Assembly: GCF_036174265.1 (NCBI RefSeq)
Contig: NZ_CP108055.1
Span: 3,658,001 to 3,722,000 of the forward strand
From: Streptomyces sp. NBC_00285
GTDB taxonomy: Bacteria > Actinomycetota > Actinomycetes > Streptomycetales > Streptomycetaceae
Length of the DNA: 64,000 nucleotides
Reading direction: 5' to 3'
Part shown: in pieces, positions 24,887 through 33,893 of the stretch
Numbering within the stretch: position 1 is the first letter of the stretch
Layout: each line of letters opens with the position of its first letter
Made by a program: the position numbers and the translations under genes
The notes under the pieces: generated by a model
What the model was told of the DNA's origin: nothing
The model's input: the letters and a program-made list of their open reading frames with translations, nothing else
Database searches by the model: none

Positions 24887-25725
24887 AGACTTGCCTCCCT
24901 CGGCCCGATGTGGCCCAGCCGGGCCTCGTAGCCGATGCGTGCCTGGTAGTCGGTGGTGCGCAGCAGCTGGTCGGCCTTCAGGAGCCGTCCCATGGCGTCG
25001 CGCCAGGGCTGGGGCAGCAGGAACAGGGAGCGGGTGACCGGGTTGGTCCAGCCGGGGACGTAGACGTTGTAGCGGGGGCGTCGGGCGGTGCGGACCACGG
25101 CGGCAGCGATGTCCTGGGGGGTGAGCAGCGGGACGAAGCGGCCCTTGCTGACGCCGGAGGTCAGTTCGGTCTGGGCGGGGATGGGCAGGATGATCGACAG
25201 GTCCACGCCGGAGCCGCGCAGTTCGGCGCGTACACCCTCGGACAGGCCCACCACGGCGTGCTTGGCGGCCGAGTAGGTGGCGCAGCCGGGCAGACCGATC
25301 ATGCCGACGGCGGAGACCATGTTGATGATGTGGCCGTGTCCGCGCTCGCGCATCGGGCTCAGCGCGGACTTCATGCCGTTGATGGTGCCGATCAGGTTGA
25401 CGTTGATCTGGTGGAGGGTGGCGTCGTCGCTCTCGTTCTCGAAGCGGCTGACCAGCATTTCGCCCGCGTTGTTGACGAAGATGTCGATGGGGCCGAGGTC
25501 GGCCTCGACCGTCTTCCAGAACTGTTTGGCGGATGCCGGGTCGGTCACGTCCAGCGGGTAGGCGTGGGCGCCGATCTGGTCGGCGACCGTGGCTGCGAAG
25601 TCGTGGTTGCGGGCGCCGATGGCGACCTTGGCGCCCTGTTTGATGAATGCCTCGGCGGTGGCGCGGCCGATGCCGCGGCTGCCGCCGGTGATGGCGACGA
25701 CCTGGTTGGTCAGTTTCCTCGACAC
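24883..25725 (-). CDS. Short-chain dehydrogenase/reductase
   Basis: The protein is 280 residues from a GTG with AGGAGG upstream. The cofactor motif is ITGGSRGIG, with NNAGE, and the catalytic residues Ser (NMVSAVG) and YSAAK are in place. The extended C-terminus (YNVYVPGWTNPVTRSLFLLPQPW) is typical of lipid-linked SDRs that sit near membranes. It is coupled to the downstream hydroxylase, so the pair may act in sequence on the same alcohol or ketone. Confidence 0.88.
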   Translation of the reverse strand: MSRKLTNQVVAITGGSRGIGRATAEAFIKQGAKVAIGARNHDFAATVADQIGAHAYPLDVTDPASAKQFWKTVEADLGPIDIFVNNAGEMLVSRFENESDDATLHQINVNLIGTINGMKSALSPMRERGHGHIINMVSAVGMIGLPGCATYSAAKHAVVGLSEGVRAELRGSGVDLSIILPIPAQTELTSGVSKGRFVPLLTPQDIAAAVVRTARRPRYNVYVPGWTNPVTRSLFLLPQPWRDAMGRLLKADQLLRTTDYQARIGYEARLGHIGPREASL

Positions 25726-25766
25726 GGGTCCTCCTGGGTGGGGAGCTGTTGGGGTTCGGGCGGCAG

Positions 25767-26321
25767 TCAGGCGAGGGCGTGGAAGCGGCGTGAGTACCAG
25801 ATCAGGGGCTGGCTGTGGGTGTATCCGAGAGCGTGGACGCGGCCGGTGAGGATCGTGTGGTCGCCGCCGGGATAGGTGTCCTCGACCTGGCAGGAGAGCC
25901 AGGCCAATGCCCCGTTGAGGACGAGTGACCCGTCGGCCTCGTGGCGGCAGGAGGCTGCCGAGAAGCGCTTGTGCTGGTCGGTGTCGCGGTCGGCGAAGTC
26001 CTTGGCGAGGTTCGCCTGGTCCTGGCGCAGCACGTTGACGGCGAAGGCGCCATGGTCGCGGATACTAACCAGGGTGCGGCTGTTGTTGTCGACGCACACC
26101 AGGACCAGGGGTGGGTCGAGGGACAGGGAGCAGACAGCGCTGGCCGTCATGCCGGCAGGGCCGTGGATTCCGTCGGTGGTGATGACGCTCACCCCGGCGG
26201 GCAGGTGGGCCATGACATCGCGGAACGCCTGGGCGGATGGCTGGGCGCAGGGTTCGCCAGGAACGGACGCGGGAGCGGAGCCGGGGAGCGGCGGCAGCGC
26301 GGTGGGGGTGTGCCAGGTCAT
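25767..26321 (-). CDS. Flavin reductase-family protein
   Basis: The real start is ATG 26321, which overlaps the upstream SRPBCC stop (ATGA), giving 184 residues. The domain runs FRDVMAHLPAGVSVITT, GMTASAVCSLSLDPPLVLVCV, then NSRT and the closing HALGYTHSQPLIWYSRRFHAL. These are the landmarks of the HpaC/ActVB group, which supplies reduced FMN or FAD to a partner monooxygenase. No classical two-component oxygenase is in the cluster. The acyl-CoA-dehydrogenase-fold protein at 29327-30460 is the best candidate partner. Confidence 0.88.
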   Translation of the reverse strand: MTWHTPTALPPLPGSAPASVPGEPCAQPSAQAFRDVMAHLPAGVSVITTDGIHGPAGMTASAVCSLSLDPPLVLVCVDNNSRTLVSIRDHGAFAVNVLRQDQANLAKDFADRDTDQHKRFSAASCRHEADGSLVLNGALAWLSCQVEDTYPGGDHTILTGRVHALGYTHSQPLIWYSRRFHALA

Positions 26322-26800
26322 GGCCGACCGCCGGCATCGGCCGCGACGGGCTCCGGCTCGTGCAGGGTGATGCGGGACCCGAACAGCCCCTGTGCGATCA
26401 GCGCCATGGTGTCCAGCAGAGTGCGGGACGCGATGGGGTCGATGAGCGAGGCGAGGCTGGGGATGCCGAGGTCGAAGGCGGCAGCGAACCGGGCGCGTGT
26501 GTCGGGCCCTTCCTGCTGGACGTACCAGCCGCCCTCGAAGGTCTCGAAGTCGCCGTCGAGCTGGGTGAATTCGATGGTGAGCGCGGCCGGGTCGATGCGG
26601 TCGCGCTCGGACCAGCACAGCACGCCGTTACGGAAGTTGGCCGACCAGTGGGAGTCCACGGTGCGGTCGTCGACCTCGGTGACGCGGACCTCGCGGATGG
26701 CGTCGGTGTACTTGGGGTAGGCGGCGAAGTCGCGCAGCAGGCCGAAGACTTCCGGGGCGGCGGTATCGGGCACGTGGACGTCGAGAGTGACCTCGGGCAT
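26318..26800 (-). CDS. SRPBCC-family protein (polyketide cyclase-like)
   Basis: The protein is 160 residues with the START/SRPBCC layout: VTLDVHVPDTAAPEVFGLLRDFAAYPKYTDAI at the N-terminus and a long C-terminal helix. It resembles the aromatase/cyclase and RatA-like group that binds hydrophobic ligands. It starts one base after the aminotransferase stop and overlaps the flavin reductase start. Without a polyketide synthase nearby, a lipid- or intermediate-binding role is as likely as cyclisation. Confidence 0.8.
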   Translation of the reverse strand: MPEVTLDVHVPDTAAPEVFGLLRDFAAYPKYTDAIREVRVTEVDDRTVDSHWSANFRNGVLCWSERDRIDPAALTIEFTQLDGDFETFEGGWYVQQEGPDTRARFAAAFDLGIPSLASLIDPIASRTLLDTMALIAQGLFGSRITLHEPEPVAADAGGRP

Positions 26801-26801
26801 G

Positions 26802-28076
26802 TCAGTGGAGTCCCTTCAATAAGGCGGCGGACGCGGCGGTGAAGGCTTCGGAGATCCGGTCCAGGTCAGAGCGGGTGAGCACTGCCGGCGGGGTCAGGCG
26901 CACCACGCGGTGCGCGTTGAGGGAGTGGTTGACCAGCAGCCCTGCTTCGAGCAGGTGCAGTACGAGTTCGCCGGCGAGCGCCTCGTCACGCATCTCGATG
27001 CCGATGAGCAGTCCCTTGCCGCGTATGTCGGCGACGGCGTCACCGAGCGGTGCGAGGGTGTCGCGGACCCGGTCGATGAGGTCGATCCCGAGCAGGTGTG
27101 CCTGCTCCACGAGGCCTTCCTCGGCGATGGTGCGTACCGCGGCGTGCGCGGCGGCCATGGCTACGGGGGCGCCGGCGAAGGTAGAGGTGTGCAGAAACGG
27201 GTCGCGGTCGAAGGGCGCGTAGGCCTCGGCGGTAGCGACCGCGGCCGCTACGGGGATCACTCCGCCGCTGAGGTTCTTGCCGACCAGGAGTACGTCGGGG
27301 CGTACGTCCTCGGTGTCCGCGCCCCACCAAGTGCCCAGGCGGCCGAGGCCGGTCTGGATCTCGTCCAGGACGAAGAACGCTCCGTACTGGACGCAGAGCA
27401 GCTGGACATCGCGGAGGTAGCCCGGAGGCGGCAGGACGACTCCGCCCTCGCCCTGCACCGGTTCGATCACGACACAGGCCGCGGGCCCGGCGGCCAGGGC
27501 GGAGGCCAGGGCTTCGGCATCTCCGTAGGGGATGTGTTCGGCAGGCAGCAACGGCCGGAAGGGGTCCTGGTAGAACGGCTTGGCGGTCAGCGCGAGGGCG
27601 CCGGTGGTCTTGCCGTGATAGCCGCCCGTGGTGGAGATGAGCCGCTGCAGTCCGTGGGCGCGCGCCAACTTGATGGCCGTCTCGGTCGCCTCCGCGCCGG
27701 AGTTGACGAAGTGCACGTAGTCCAGTCCGGGCGGGGTGATATCGGCGAGCGCCGTCGCGGCGCCGGCCGCCACCGGTTCGAGCAGCAGGCGGGAGGCGAG
27801 CGGGTGGCGGCGGACCTGGGCGACGACCGCCTCGACGACCCGGGGGTGGCAGTGGCCGAGCAGGAAGACCCCGTAGCCGCCGCAGTCGACGTATTCCCTG
27901 CCGTCCGCAGCGAAGACCCGGGCGCCGTATGAGGCGATCTCCATCACACCGCCGGTCATGGACGCCAGCCGGGCCCTCCCCCGGCCCAGGTGCTTCCGGT
28001 AGGCGTCGAGCACGTCGGCCACCGAAGATTCCTGCGGCGCCGTCCCGCGTACGGTCGGCACGGTCACCGGCGTCAT
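26802..28076 (-). CDS. Class III PLP-dependent aminotransferase
   Basis: The ATG at 28076 overlaps the reductase stop (ATGA), giving 424 residues. The open frame continues upstream but only as a shadow of the neighbour. PLP-site features are NSGAEATETAIKLAR, EPVQGEGG, FVLDEIQTGLGR and the Schiff-base Lys in LLVGKNLSGG. This family transaminates terminal amines, aldehydes and omega-amino acids. Directly after a thioester reductase, the expected reaction is conversion of a carrier-derived aldehyde to a primary amine. Confidence 0.92.
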   Translation of the reverse strand: MTPVTVPTVRGTAPQESSVADVLDAYRKHLGRGRARLASMTGGVMEIASYGARVFAADGREYVDCGGYGVFLLGHCHPRVVEAVVAQVRRHPLASRLLLEPVAAGAATALADITPPGLDYVHFVNSGAEATETAIKLARAHGLQRLISTTGGYHGKTTGALALTAKPFYQDPFRPLLPAEHIPYGDAEALASALAAGPAACVVIEPVQGEGGVVLPPPGYLRDVQLLCVQYGAFFVLDEIQTGLGRLGTWWGADTEDVRPDVLLVGKNLSGGVIPVAAAVATAEAYAPFDRDPFLHTSTFAGAPVAMAAAHAAVRTIAEEGLVEQAHLLGIDLIDRVRDTLAPLGDAVADIRGKGLLIGIEMRDEALAGELVLHLLEAGLLVNHSLNAHRVVRLTPPAVLTRSDLDRISEAFTAASAALLKGLH

Positions 28077-29167
28077 GCGGGCACCCCTGCCGGGGCCGTC
28101 CGTACGGAGCTGCCAGTGGCGGTGACCTCGCCGATCCGCTTGGTCTCCGCGAGGTACAGGATCGAGCTGCGCAGCGCCGAGTCCATCCTGGACCGGGTCA
28201 CCGGCGGCGGCCCGCCCGGCAGTTCGCCGAGCGAGGTGGGGAAGGTGGGTGCGTCGGCGAACAGCGCGGTCATGGCGAGCATGTCGTCGAAGCGGCGCAG
28301 CATCCGGTCCGGGAGACCGTCGGCCAGGAAGACCGGGCGGATCAGCCGGTCGACCATGTCGGTGCCGACGAAGCGGGGCATCTTCCGGATCAGTCCGAGT
28401 TCGGCGCAGGTGTCGGCGACCACGTCCATCACCTGTTCGGCGCGGAGCGCCTGCGGCCCGGCGGTCACCCAGACCTCTCCGTCTTGGCGTTCCTCGGCGA
28501 TCAGTGCGGAGATGGTGCGTGCCACCAAGTCCTGCGGGACGAAGTCGATGAGTGAGGTGGCGGGCAGCGGGACCAGCGGCATGAGACCGCGCAGCAGCAT
28601 CTGCAGGATGTTGTGCAGTCCCTGGAAAGCGGAGATCTGCCCCGTGCGGGAGTCGCCTATGACGATCGACGGACGGATGATCACCGCCGGTATGCCCGAG
28701 TCGCGCACGACCTGCTCGCCGGCGCGTTTGGAGTCCAGGTAGTCCTCTGGCCGGGCGGAGGCTTCCCCGATGTCGCGACCCAGCCGTGAGCGGGTCAGTT
28801 CGTGCCGGGCCACGAACGCGGTGGAGACGTGGTAGAGCGTCGCACCGGCGTCGGCGGCGAACTCGGCCACCGCACGGGTGCCGGCCTCGTTCGTGGCGTG
28901 GGTGGCCTCGGGCCCGCGGGTGAAGTCGGTGACGGCGGCGCAGTGCACGACGGCGTCGACCTGGCGGGCCAGGGCCTGGTACGTCTCGCGGTCCAGACCG
29001 AGGCCGGGGGCGGTCAGGTCGCCCGTGAGCTGATCGTCGGCGATCGGGCAGGGGCAGGTGTGGACCAGGGCGGTCACATGGCAGGAGGAGGGGAGTTCGG
29101 CCAGCAGGGCGGTGCCGAGGACGCCCGAGGCGCCGGTGAGTAGGACGGTGGGACGGGAAGCAGACAC
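28073..29167 (-). CDS. Thioester reductase (extended SDR, male-sterility type)
   Basis: The protein is 364 residues from a GTG. The NADPH motif is LTGASGVLGTALL and the catalytic Tyr/Lys are in YLDSKRAGE, with VVHCAAVTDF and HVSTAFVA as in carboxylic-acid-reductase R domains. It would release an acyl chain from a carrier protein or CoA as aldehyde (or alcohol). Coupling to the aminotransferase mirrors TamH of tambjamine biosynthesis, in which reductase and aminotransferase are one protein. Confidence 0.88.
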   Translation of the reverse strand: MSASRPTVLLTGASGVLGTALLAELPSSCHVTALVHTCPCPIADDQLTGDLTAPGLGLDRETYQALARQVDAVVHCAAVTDFTRGPEATHATNEAGTRAVAEFAADAGATLYHVSTAFVARHELTRSRLGRDIGEASARPEDYLDSKRAGEQVVRDSGIPAVIIRPSIVIGDSRTGQISAFQGLHNILQMLLRGLMPLVPLPATSLIDFVPQDLVARTISALIAEERQDGEVWVTAGPQALRAEQVMDVVADTCAELGLIRKMPRFVGTDMVDRLIRPVFLADGLPDRMLRRFDDMLAMTALFADAPTFPTSLGELPGGPPPVTRSRMDSALRSSILYLAETKRIGEVTATGSSVRTAPAGVPA

Positions 29168-29326
29168 GATGGTGCACCTCGGGGAGTCGGTCGACAGGGA
29201 TTACGGCGCGGTCCGCCGCCAGCGGTCGTGCGGCAGGACGCCGTACAGAGGCAGTGCCCACCGACGGCTTGGCCTCAGTCGGGCCCGCCGTGCCGGACAA
29301 AGCAGGTTGTGCGTAGAGGTGTGCCG

Positions 29327-30460
29327 TCAGGCGGGGATGCGCAGCGGACTGCCCCCGAAGTACTCGACCAGCGGCTCGGACATCCGGGCACGTGCCGGCG
29401 GGTGGAAGGCCAGGGCGCGGCAGGCCGAGTGCAGGTAGGCGATGTCACCGGAGGAGATGAAGGCCATCCCGCCCAGTGCCTCGACGCACAGTTCCAGTAC
29501 GCGGCTGATGGCGTCCTGGGCGGCGTAGCGGCAGACCAGGGCCCGGGCGAGCGTTCCGTCGTCGACCGGCCCAGTGGCCGCACCCGCGGCCAGCCCTTCC
29601 AGCATCAGGACGACGCCTTCCACGGCGGTGACCGCCTGTGCCCGGGTTGCCGGGGCGATCCGGGTGTTGGCCAGGGTGCGCTCCACCAGGGACGAGGCGG
29701 CGCCGAGGTAACTGGCGGTCATGAGAGCCTCGAACCACAGGAACCCGACTGTGTTGAGGCGGTCGAGCTCGCCGTCGGCGGTGACGTCGGTACGCACCAG
29801 CAGGTCGGCGGGCACTTCCACGTCGGACAGCACGACCTCGTCGCTCTCCGCGCCGCCCAGCACCGGGCTGTTCCAGAACGGCCGCACTTCCAGGCCGGGT
29901 GCGGTGGCCGGGACGACGGCGACGGCCAGCCGCGGTGTTCCGTCCGCGTCGGGTAGGGCGACGGACGCGGTGAGCAGGTCCATTGACCTGGAGAGACTGC
30001 ACGGTTTCTTCGTGCCGGTCAGCCACACCTTGTCCCCGTCGACCCGTGCGGTGATCGAGGGGTTGAGGATGCCCTGGCCGGTGCGGCCCTCGGCGAAGGC
30101 GGAGGCGAGCAGCAGGTTGTCCTTTGCGATCGCCGCCAGCAGCATCCACTCCATGCCGTCGCTGTGGGCCGCGGTCTCCACCAGGGAAGCCACCGAGAAG
30201 TGGTGCATGGTGGTGGCGACCGCCAGGGACGGGGACCTTGAGCCCACCGCGCGCTGCACACGCACCGCGGTGAGCAGGTCGGCGCCCTTACCGCCGTGTT
30301 CGGCCGGCACCAGCAGGGCGGGGCCGCCGGCTTTGCGGAATTCCTTCAGCCCTGGATTGTGCGGTGATTCCCAGGTCTGCATCGGGGAGGAGGTCAGGGC
30401 GTCATCGAGCCCGGGAAGAAGGTCTTCGAGGACGGCACGTTCATTTTCCAGATACATCAT
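29327..30460 (-). CDS. Acyl-CoA dehydrogenase-fold flavoprotein
   Basis: The protein is 377 residues, with ATGATG at the start. The three-domain fold is recognisable: an N-terminal helix bundle with LLVPAEHGGKGADLL, a beta domain with VWLTGTKKPCSLS, and C-terminal helices with LGGMAFISS. The usual catalytic Glu of the IYEGT segment is absent, the same region reading LVEYFGGSPL. That fits either an isovaleryl-type enzyme with Glu elsewhere or a flavin monooxygenase of the DszC/VlmH type. A flavin reductase in the same operon supports the second reading. A TamP-like desaturase role is the alternative. Confidence 0.75.
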   Translation of the reverse strand: MMYLENERAVLEDLLPGLDDALTSSPMQTWESPHNPGLKEFRKAGGPALLVPAEHGGKGADLLTAVRVQRAVGSRSPSLAVATTMHHFSVASLVETAAHSDGMEWMLLAAIAKDNLLLASAFAEGRTGQGILNPSITARVDGDKVWLTGTKKPCSLSRSMDLLTASVALPDADGTPRLAVAVVPATAPGLEVRPFWNSPVLGGAESDEVVLSDVEVPADLLVRTDVTADGELDRLNTVGFLWFEALMTASYLGAASSLVERTLANTRIAPATRAQAVTAVEGVVLMLEGLAAGAATGPVDDGTLARALVCRYAAQDAISRVLELCVEALGGMAFISSGDIAYLHSACRALAFHPPARARMSEPLVEYFGGSPLRIPA

Positions 30461-30719
30461 TTTCCGCGAGCCCTTACGTCGGTTGGCCAGATCGCTGGAA
30501 TTTCTGGATGCGGGGCGGCGGGGAGATTCCCCTTCGCCGCTGCGACGCTCCCAACGCTAAACACCCGTGATGCAACGACGGTTCAAGTGGACTGCAATTG
30601 GATGTCAGGTCTTCCCTGCCGCGAATGACATCCGCGCTGGACATCCCTTGAAGGGAGGCGATGAGAAGTAACGGCCGTATGAAGGTGCGTGAAAGAGAAG
30701 GGGGAGACGCCGGATGAAG

Positions 30720-31184
30720 CTATGCCGGCTTCTCGGCCTCGGCCTTGAGCTGGGCCAGGGTACGTTCGATGTTGCGCTGGTTGCGGGCGGGGCGGTCGAC
30801 CACCCCGGTCGCCGCTACGGACACCAGGCACATGGTCCTGCCGCGCAGGTCGCGGGTGCTCTCGGTGACCCGGCTGCCGCGAGCAGTGGGCACGATGTCG
30901 TAACGCCAGGTGGCCACCGGCCTGCCGAATGACGTGACCTCGAAGGCGAGACTCCGGGGCGGCACGGCCTGCAGCACCTTGGTGGTCGTGCGCCAGCGCC
31001 ACAGGCCGTTCCGGTTCCAGGCACGGAACGTCGTACCAGGGGCAAGGCTGTCAGGGACGGCCCGGGCGGGAACGCGGGTCTCGACGACGAACCGGTCCCA
31101 GCGCGAGAGATCCGTGATGAGGCCGTAGATCGTGGTCGGGCTGGCAGCGATCTCGATGCTTCCCACGATGGTCGGCTGGCGCAT
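30720..31184 (-). CDS. SRPBCC-family protein, second copy
   Basis: The start is the ATG at 31184 with GGAAGGAG six bases upstream, giving 154 residues. A frame ten codons longer lacks a ribosome site. The protein has the polyketide-cyclase-2 layout (IVGSIEIAASPTTIYGLITDLSRWDRF, WRWRTTTKVLQAVPP). It is only loosely similar to the other SRPBCC protein. It is probably the first gene of the minus-strand cluster, facing the two-component system across a 346-base promoter region. Confidence 0.8.
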   Translation of the reverse strand: MRQPTIVGSIEIAASPTTIYGLITDLSRWDRFVVETRVPARAVPDSLAPGTTFRAWNRNGLWRWRTTTKVLQAVPPRSLAFEVTSFGRPVATWRYDIVPTARGSRVTESTRDLRGRTMCLVSVAATGVVDRPARNQRNIERTLAQLKAEAEKPA

Positions 31185-31530
31185 GCGGCTCCTTCCGATG
31201 CCGATCGCTCTCACTCCTCAATCCGAACACTCCGGCTCAGGATCAGGTGGGGCCGGTCAGGGAGAGGATCGCTCGCTGCCGCACAGGCCACGCTCCCGGG
31301 GCAACGCTGCTGCGGAAGTAACCATTCCATTTCCGGTTCCGTCAGGATGGTTGGAACCGGTGCACAGTGGTCGAGTACGACGTTACTGGCCGGGAATACA
31401 GCGGACCTACAGGTGACGTTCAAAGGAATGACAAGTCTGTAGCACTGTATGTCGTGCCGGGGTTCAACTAAGCTCGAAACTGTGCACTCCGCTGTATGGA
31501 GTGTGAAATTGGACCCTTCATGGGGGAATT
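31185..31530. promoter_or_regulatory. Divergent promoter region between cluster and two-component genes
   Basis: These 346 bases carry no gene and are the likely control region of both the minus-strand cluster and the response regulator. A CACTCC/GGAGTG inverted repeat (31484-31502) lies 28 bases before the response-regulator ATG and could be an autoregulatory site. No CsoR or CTAA-N5-TTAG site was found here. Confidence 0.45.
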
Positions 31531-32235
31531 ATGCGTATTCTGCTGGTCGAGGACGACGAGCATGTGGCCGATGCACTGTGCGCGGCGCTGCGCCAGCAAG
31601 GGCACGACATCGTTTCCGCGCCAACGGCGGCCAAAGCGCTGGCCAGCCTGGACGGCTGTGAATTGGTTCTCCTCGACCTGGGTCTGCCGGACCTGGACGG
31701 TATCGAGGTGTGCAAGCGGATGCGGGCCCGGACCTCGGTGCCGATCATCGTGCTCACCGCCAGGACCGATGAGATCGACAAGGTGCTTGGCCTCCACGCC
31801 GGAGCCGACGACTACGTTGTCAAGCCGTACTCCGTCCACGAGCTGCGGGCGCGGATGGAGGCGGTGACGCGCCGGTCCTGCCGCTGCGGGGTGGGTCCGG
31901 GGGGCCACGACCCGTCGTGCGGCGCCAGCGCCCAGGAGGTCGTGACTGCCGGCCCCCTCTCCCTGGATCTCCGCAGCCGGGACGTCACCCTGGATGGCCT
32001 GCCGGTCCAACTCACCCGCAAGGAGTTCGAGTTACTCGCGATGCTGATAGAGCAGCCGGACACCGTCCACACCCGGGAGGCCATCATCTCCCGGGTGTGG
32101 GACGAGAACTGGTTCGGATCGACGCGCACCCTGGACGTCCATATCGGGGCGCTGCGCCAGAAACTCGGATCGTACGAGTGGATCGAGACGACGCGCGGCG
32201 TCGGATTCCGCCTCGGCACCCCTCCTACCGCTTAG
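31531..32235 (+). CDS. OmpR-family response regulator
   Basis: The protein is 234 residues with GGGGGA before the ATG. The receiver domain has EDD near the N-terminus, the phospho-acceptor Asp in LVLLDLGLPDLDG, and the conserved Lys in VVKPYSV. The C-terminal winged-helix domain ends RTLDVHIGALRQKLG and TTRGVGFRL. The linker between them (about 112-130) is unusual in carrying four Cys and a His, RRSCRCGVG and HDPSCGA. It pairs with the histidine kinase downstream and probably controls the adjacent gene cluster. Confidence 0.93.
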   Translation: MRILLVEDDEHVADALCAALRQQGHDIVSAPTAAKALASLDGCELVLLDLGLPDLDGIEVCKRMRARTSVPIIVLTARTDEIDKVLGLHAGADDYVVKPYSVHELRARMEAVTRRSCRCGVGPGGHDPSCGASAQEVVTAGPLSLDLRSRDVTLDGLPVQLTRKEFELLAMLIEQPDTVHTREAIISRVWDENWFGSTRTLDVHIGALRQKLGSYEWIETTRGVGFRLGTPPTA

Positions 32236-32416
32236 GACCTGGCGTGTGGATCTCCGTGGAGTCGCGTGCCTCGACACCGGCACTCACGGCGTTGTCGTCA
32301 GTCCCCCCAAACTCCCTCCTCCGCCTTGCGATCGCAGGCGCCGGACCCCGCTCATTCCCCCCACGAAGATCCACACCCCAGGCCCCAATGACCACCCCCG
32401 TCTGGAGACGTCCTTC

Positions 32417-33841
32417 GTGCGCCGCCGTCTGCTGATCACGTACCTGACGCTCACCGCGCTGCTCCTGCTGGCCACGGAAATTCCTCTCGGCATCAGCCTG
32501 GCCATGAACACCTATCACCATCTGGTGATCCGCCAGGTCTCGGACACCTTCGTGCTTGCCTCCGCCGCCGCAGCCGACGCGAACAATCCGGAGCCCGAAC
32601 AGGCCTGGGCCAACAGGGCCGCTGCCTACAGCCGCGACCACGACACCGTGGTCCTTCTGTTCGACGCCAAGGGGAAGCAGATCCGCAGCACACGCCCGGG
32701 CACCCTGGTGGACAACGACGAGTGGGAGGACGTACTGGAGAAGGCGCTCGCCGGACGGAGCACGGTCCCATTGGACTACTCCTTCAACGTCAGGGCCCGG
32801 CCCCTCTTCGTAGCGGAACCGGTCCTTCAGCACGGGAAACCAGCCGGAGCGGTGGCGACGATCGCTCCCACCTCGTCCCTGCGCTCGGAGGTGACAGAAG
32901 ACTTCTTACTGCTCCTGGGAGCAGGCCTGATAGGGCTGTTGGCCTCCGCTCTGGTGGCCATACCCCTCGTACGGTGGAGCCTCGGTCCGGCCCGGAAGCT
33001 GCACGAGACGGTTCGGAAGATCGCCCAGGGCCAGTACTCGGTACGCGCTCCGGCCCACCGCGGCCCGGTCGAACTGCGTGACCTGGCCGAAGCCGTCAAC
33101 GCGATGACGGACCGACTGGTCTCGGTCCTGGAAGCCCAGCGCAGCTTCGTGGACGACGCGTCCCACCAGATGCGCAATCCGCTGACCGCACTTCGGGTAC
33201 GGGTGGAGGCACTGGAAGCGGTCGTCCCTCAGGAGGGGCGGAAGGACCTGGTGGTGGCCATCACCGAGGCGGACCGGCTCAGCCGGATCCTCGACGAACT
33301 CCTAGCCCTGGCCAACGCCTCGGCCGCAGGCACCGGGACCATCACGGTCGAGGTCCGCTCGGTGGTGGAATCCCGCGCCCAGGCCTGGAGCGACCGGGCG
33401 GAGGAGGCCGGTGTCACCATCGCGGTCCAGGGCCGCCCGGTTGCCGCGGTCTGCCTGCCCGGCGCCCTGGACCAGGTGCTTGACGTCCTCCTCGACAACG
33501 CCATCAGTTTCTCCCGGCCTGACGGCCGGGTGACCATCCGGACCCGCTCCGACGACACCTGGGTGTACGTGGAGGTCGAGGACGAAGGCCCCGGTATGAC
33601 GGGCGGTGACAAGGACCGGGCGGCCGACCGCTTCTGGCGCGGACGCCAGCCCGCCGGCAGAAGCGGCTCCGGCCTCGGCCTGGCCATCGCCAAAGCCCTG
33701 CTCACCGCCGGCGAAGCCAGGCTCGAACTCGAGGACGCCGCACCGCACGGCCTGATCGCGCGGGCGGTCCTGCCCCGGGTCGTGCCGGCGGCGGCGCTGC
33801 GCGATGCCGCCGAGGCTAGGCCCGGCGCCGCGAGGACGTAG
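32417..33841 (+). CDS. Sensor histidine kinase
   Basis: The preferred start is the GTG at 32417 (VRRRLLITYLTLTALLLL) with GGAG upstream, giving 474 residues. A longer frame from 32246 adds only a Pro-rich shadow segment. Two membrane helices flank an exported sensor of about 110 residues, followed by HAMP, the H-box VDDASHQMRNPLTALR, and ATPase motifs LLDNAISFS, DEGPGMT and GSGLGLAIAK. The signal is not predictable. It probably phosphorylates the response regulator 181 bases upstream. Confidence 0.92.
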   Translation: MRRRLLITYLTLTALLLLATEIPLGISLAMNTYHHLVIRQVSDTFVLASAAAADANNPEPEQAWANRAAAYSRDHDTVVLLFDAKGKQIRSTRPGTLVDNDEWEDVLEKALAGRSTVPLDYSFNVRARPLFVAEPVLQHGKPAGAVATIAPTSSLRSEVTEDFLLLLGAGLIGLLASALVAIPLVRWSLGPARKLHETVRKIAQGQYSVRAPAHRGPVELRDLAEAVNAMTDRLVSVLEAQRSFVDDASHQMRNPLTALRVRVEALEAVVPQEGRKDLVVAITEADRLSRILDELLALANASAAGTGTITVEVRSVVESRAQAWSDRAEEAGVTIAVQGRPVAAVCLPGALDQVLDVLLDNAISFSRPDGRVTIRTRSDDTWVYVEVEDEGPGMTGGDKDRAADRFWRGRQPAGRSGSGLGLAIAKALLTAGEARLELEDAAPHGLIARAVLPRVVPAAALRDAAEARPGAART

Positions 33842-33847
33842 CCGGCT

Positions 33848-33893
33848 CCTCAATCGCCGGACGGGCCGATTTCGGTCCGTCCGGCGATTGAGG
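33848..33893. terminator. 17-bp hairpin, convergent terminator inside the glycosyltransferase 3' end
   Basis: The perfect 17-base arms (33848-33864 and 33877-33893; CCTCAATCGCCGGACGG on the left) enclose a 12-base loop. I recognise this as a hairpin sequence repeated many times in Streptomyces genomes downstream of genes. It begins 7 bases after the kinase stop, and its right part encodes the last residues of the convergent glycosyltransferase. Confidence 0.85.

Noticed and set aside
26802..29300. An 832-residue fusion of a reductase-like region with the aminotransferase
   Set aside because: The first part is an out-of-frame Arg/Pro-rich shadow of the thioester reductase gene. A clean ATG with ATGA overlap at 28076 starts the aminotransferase.
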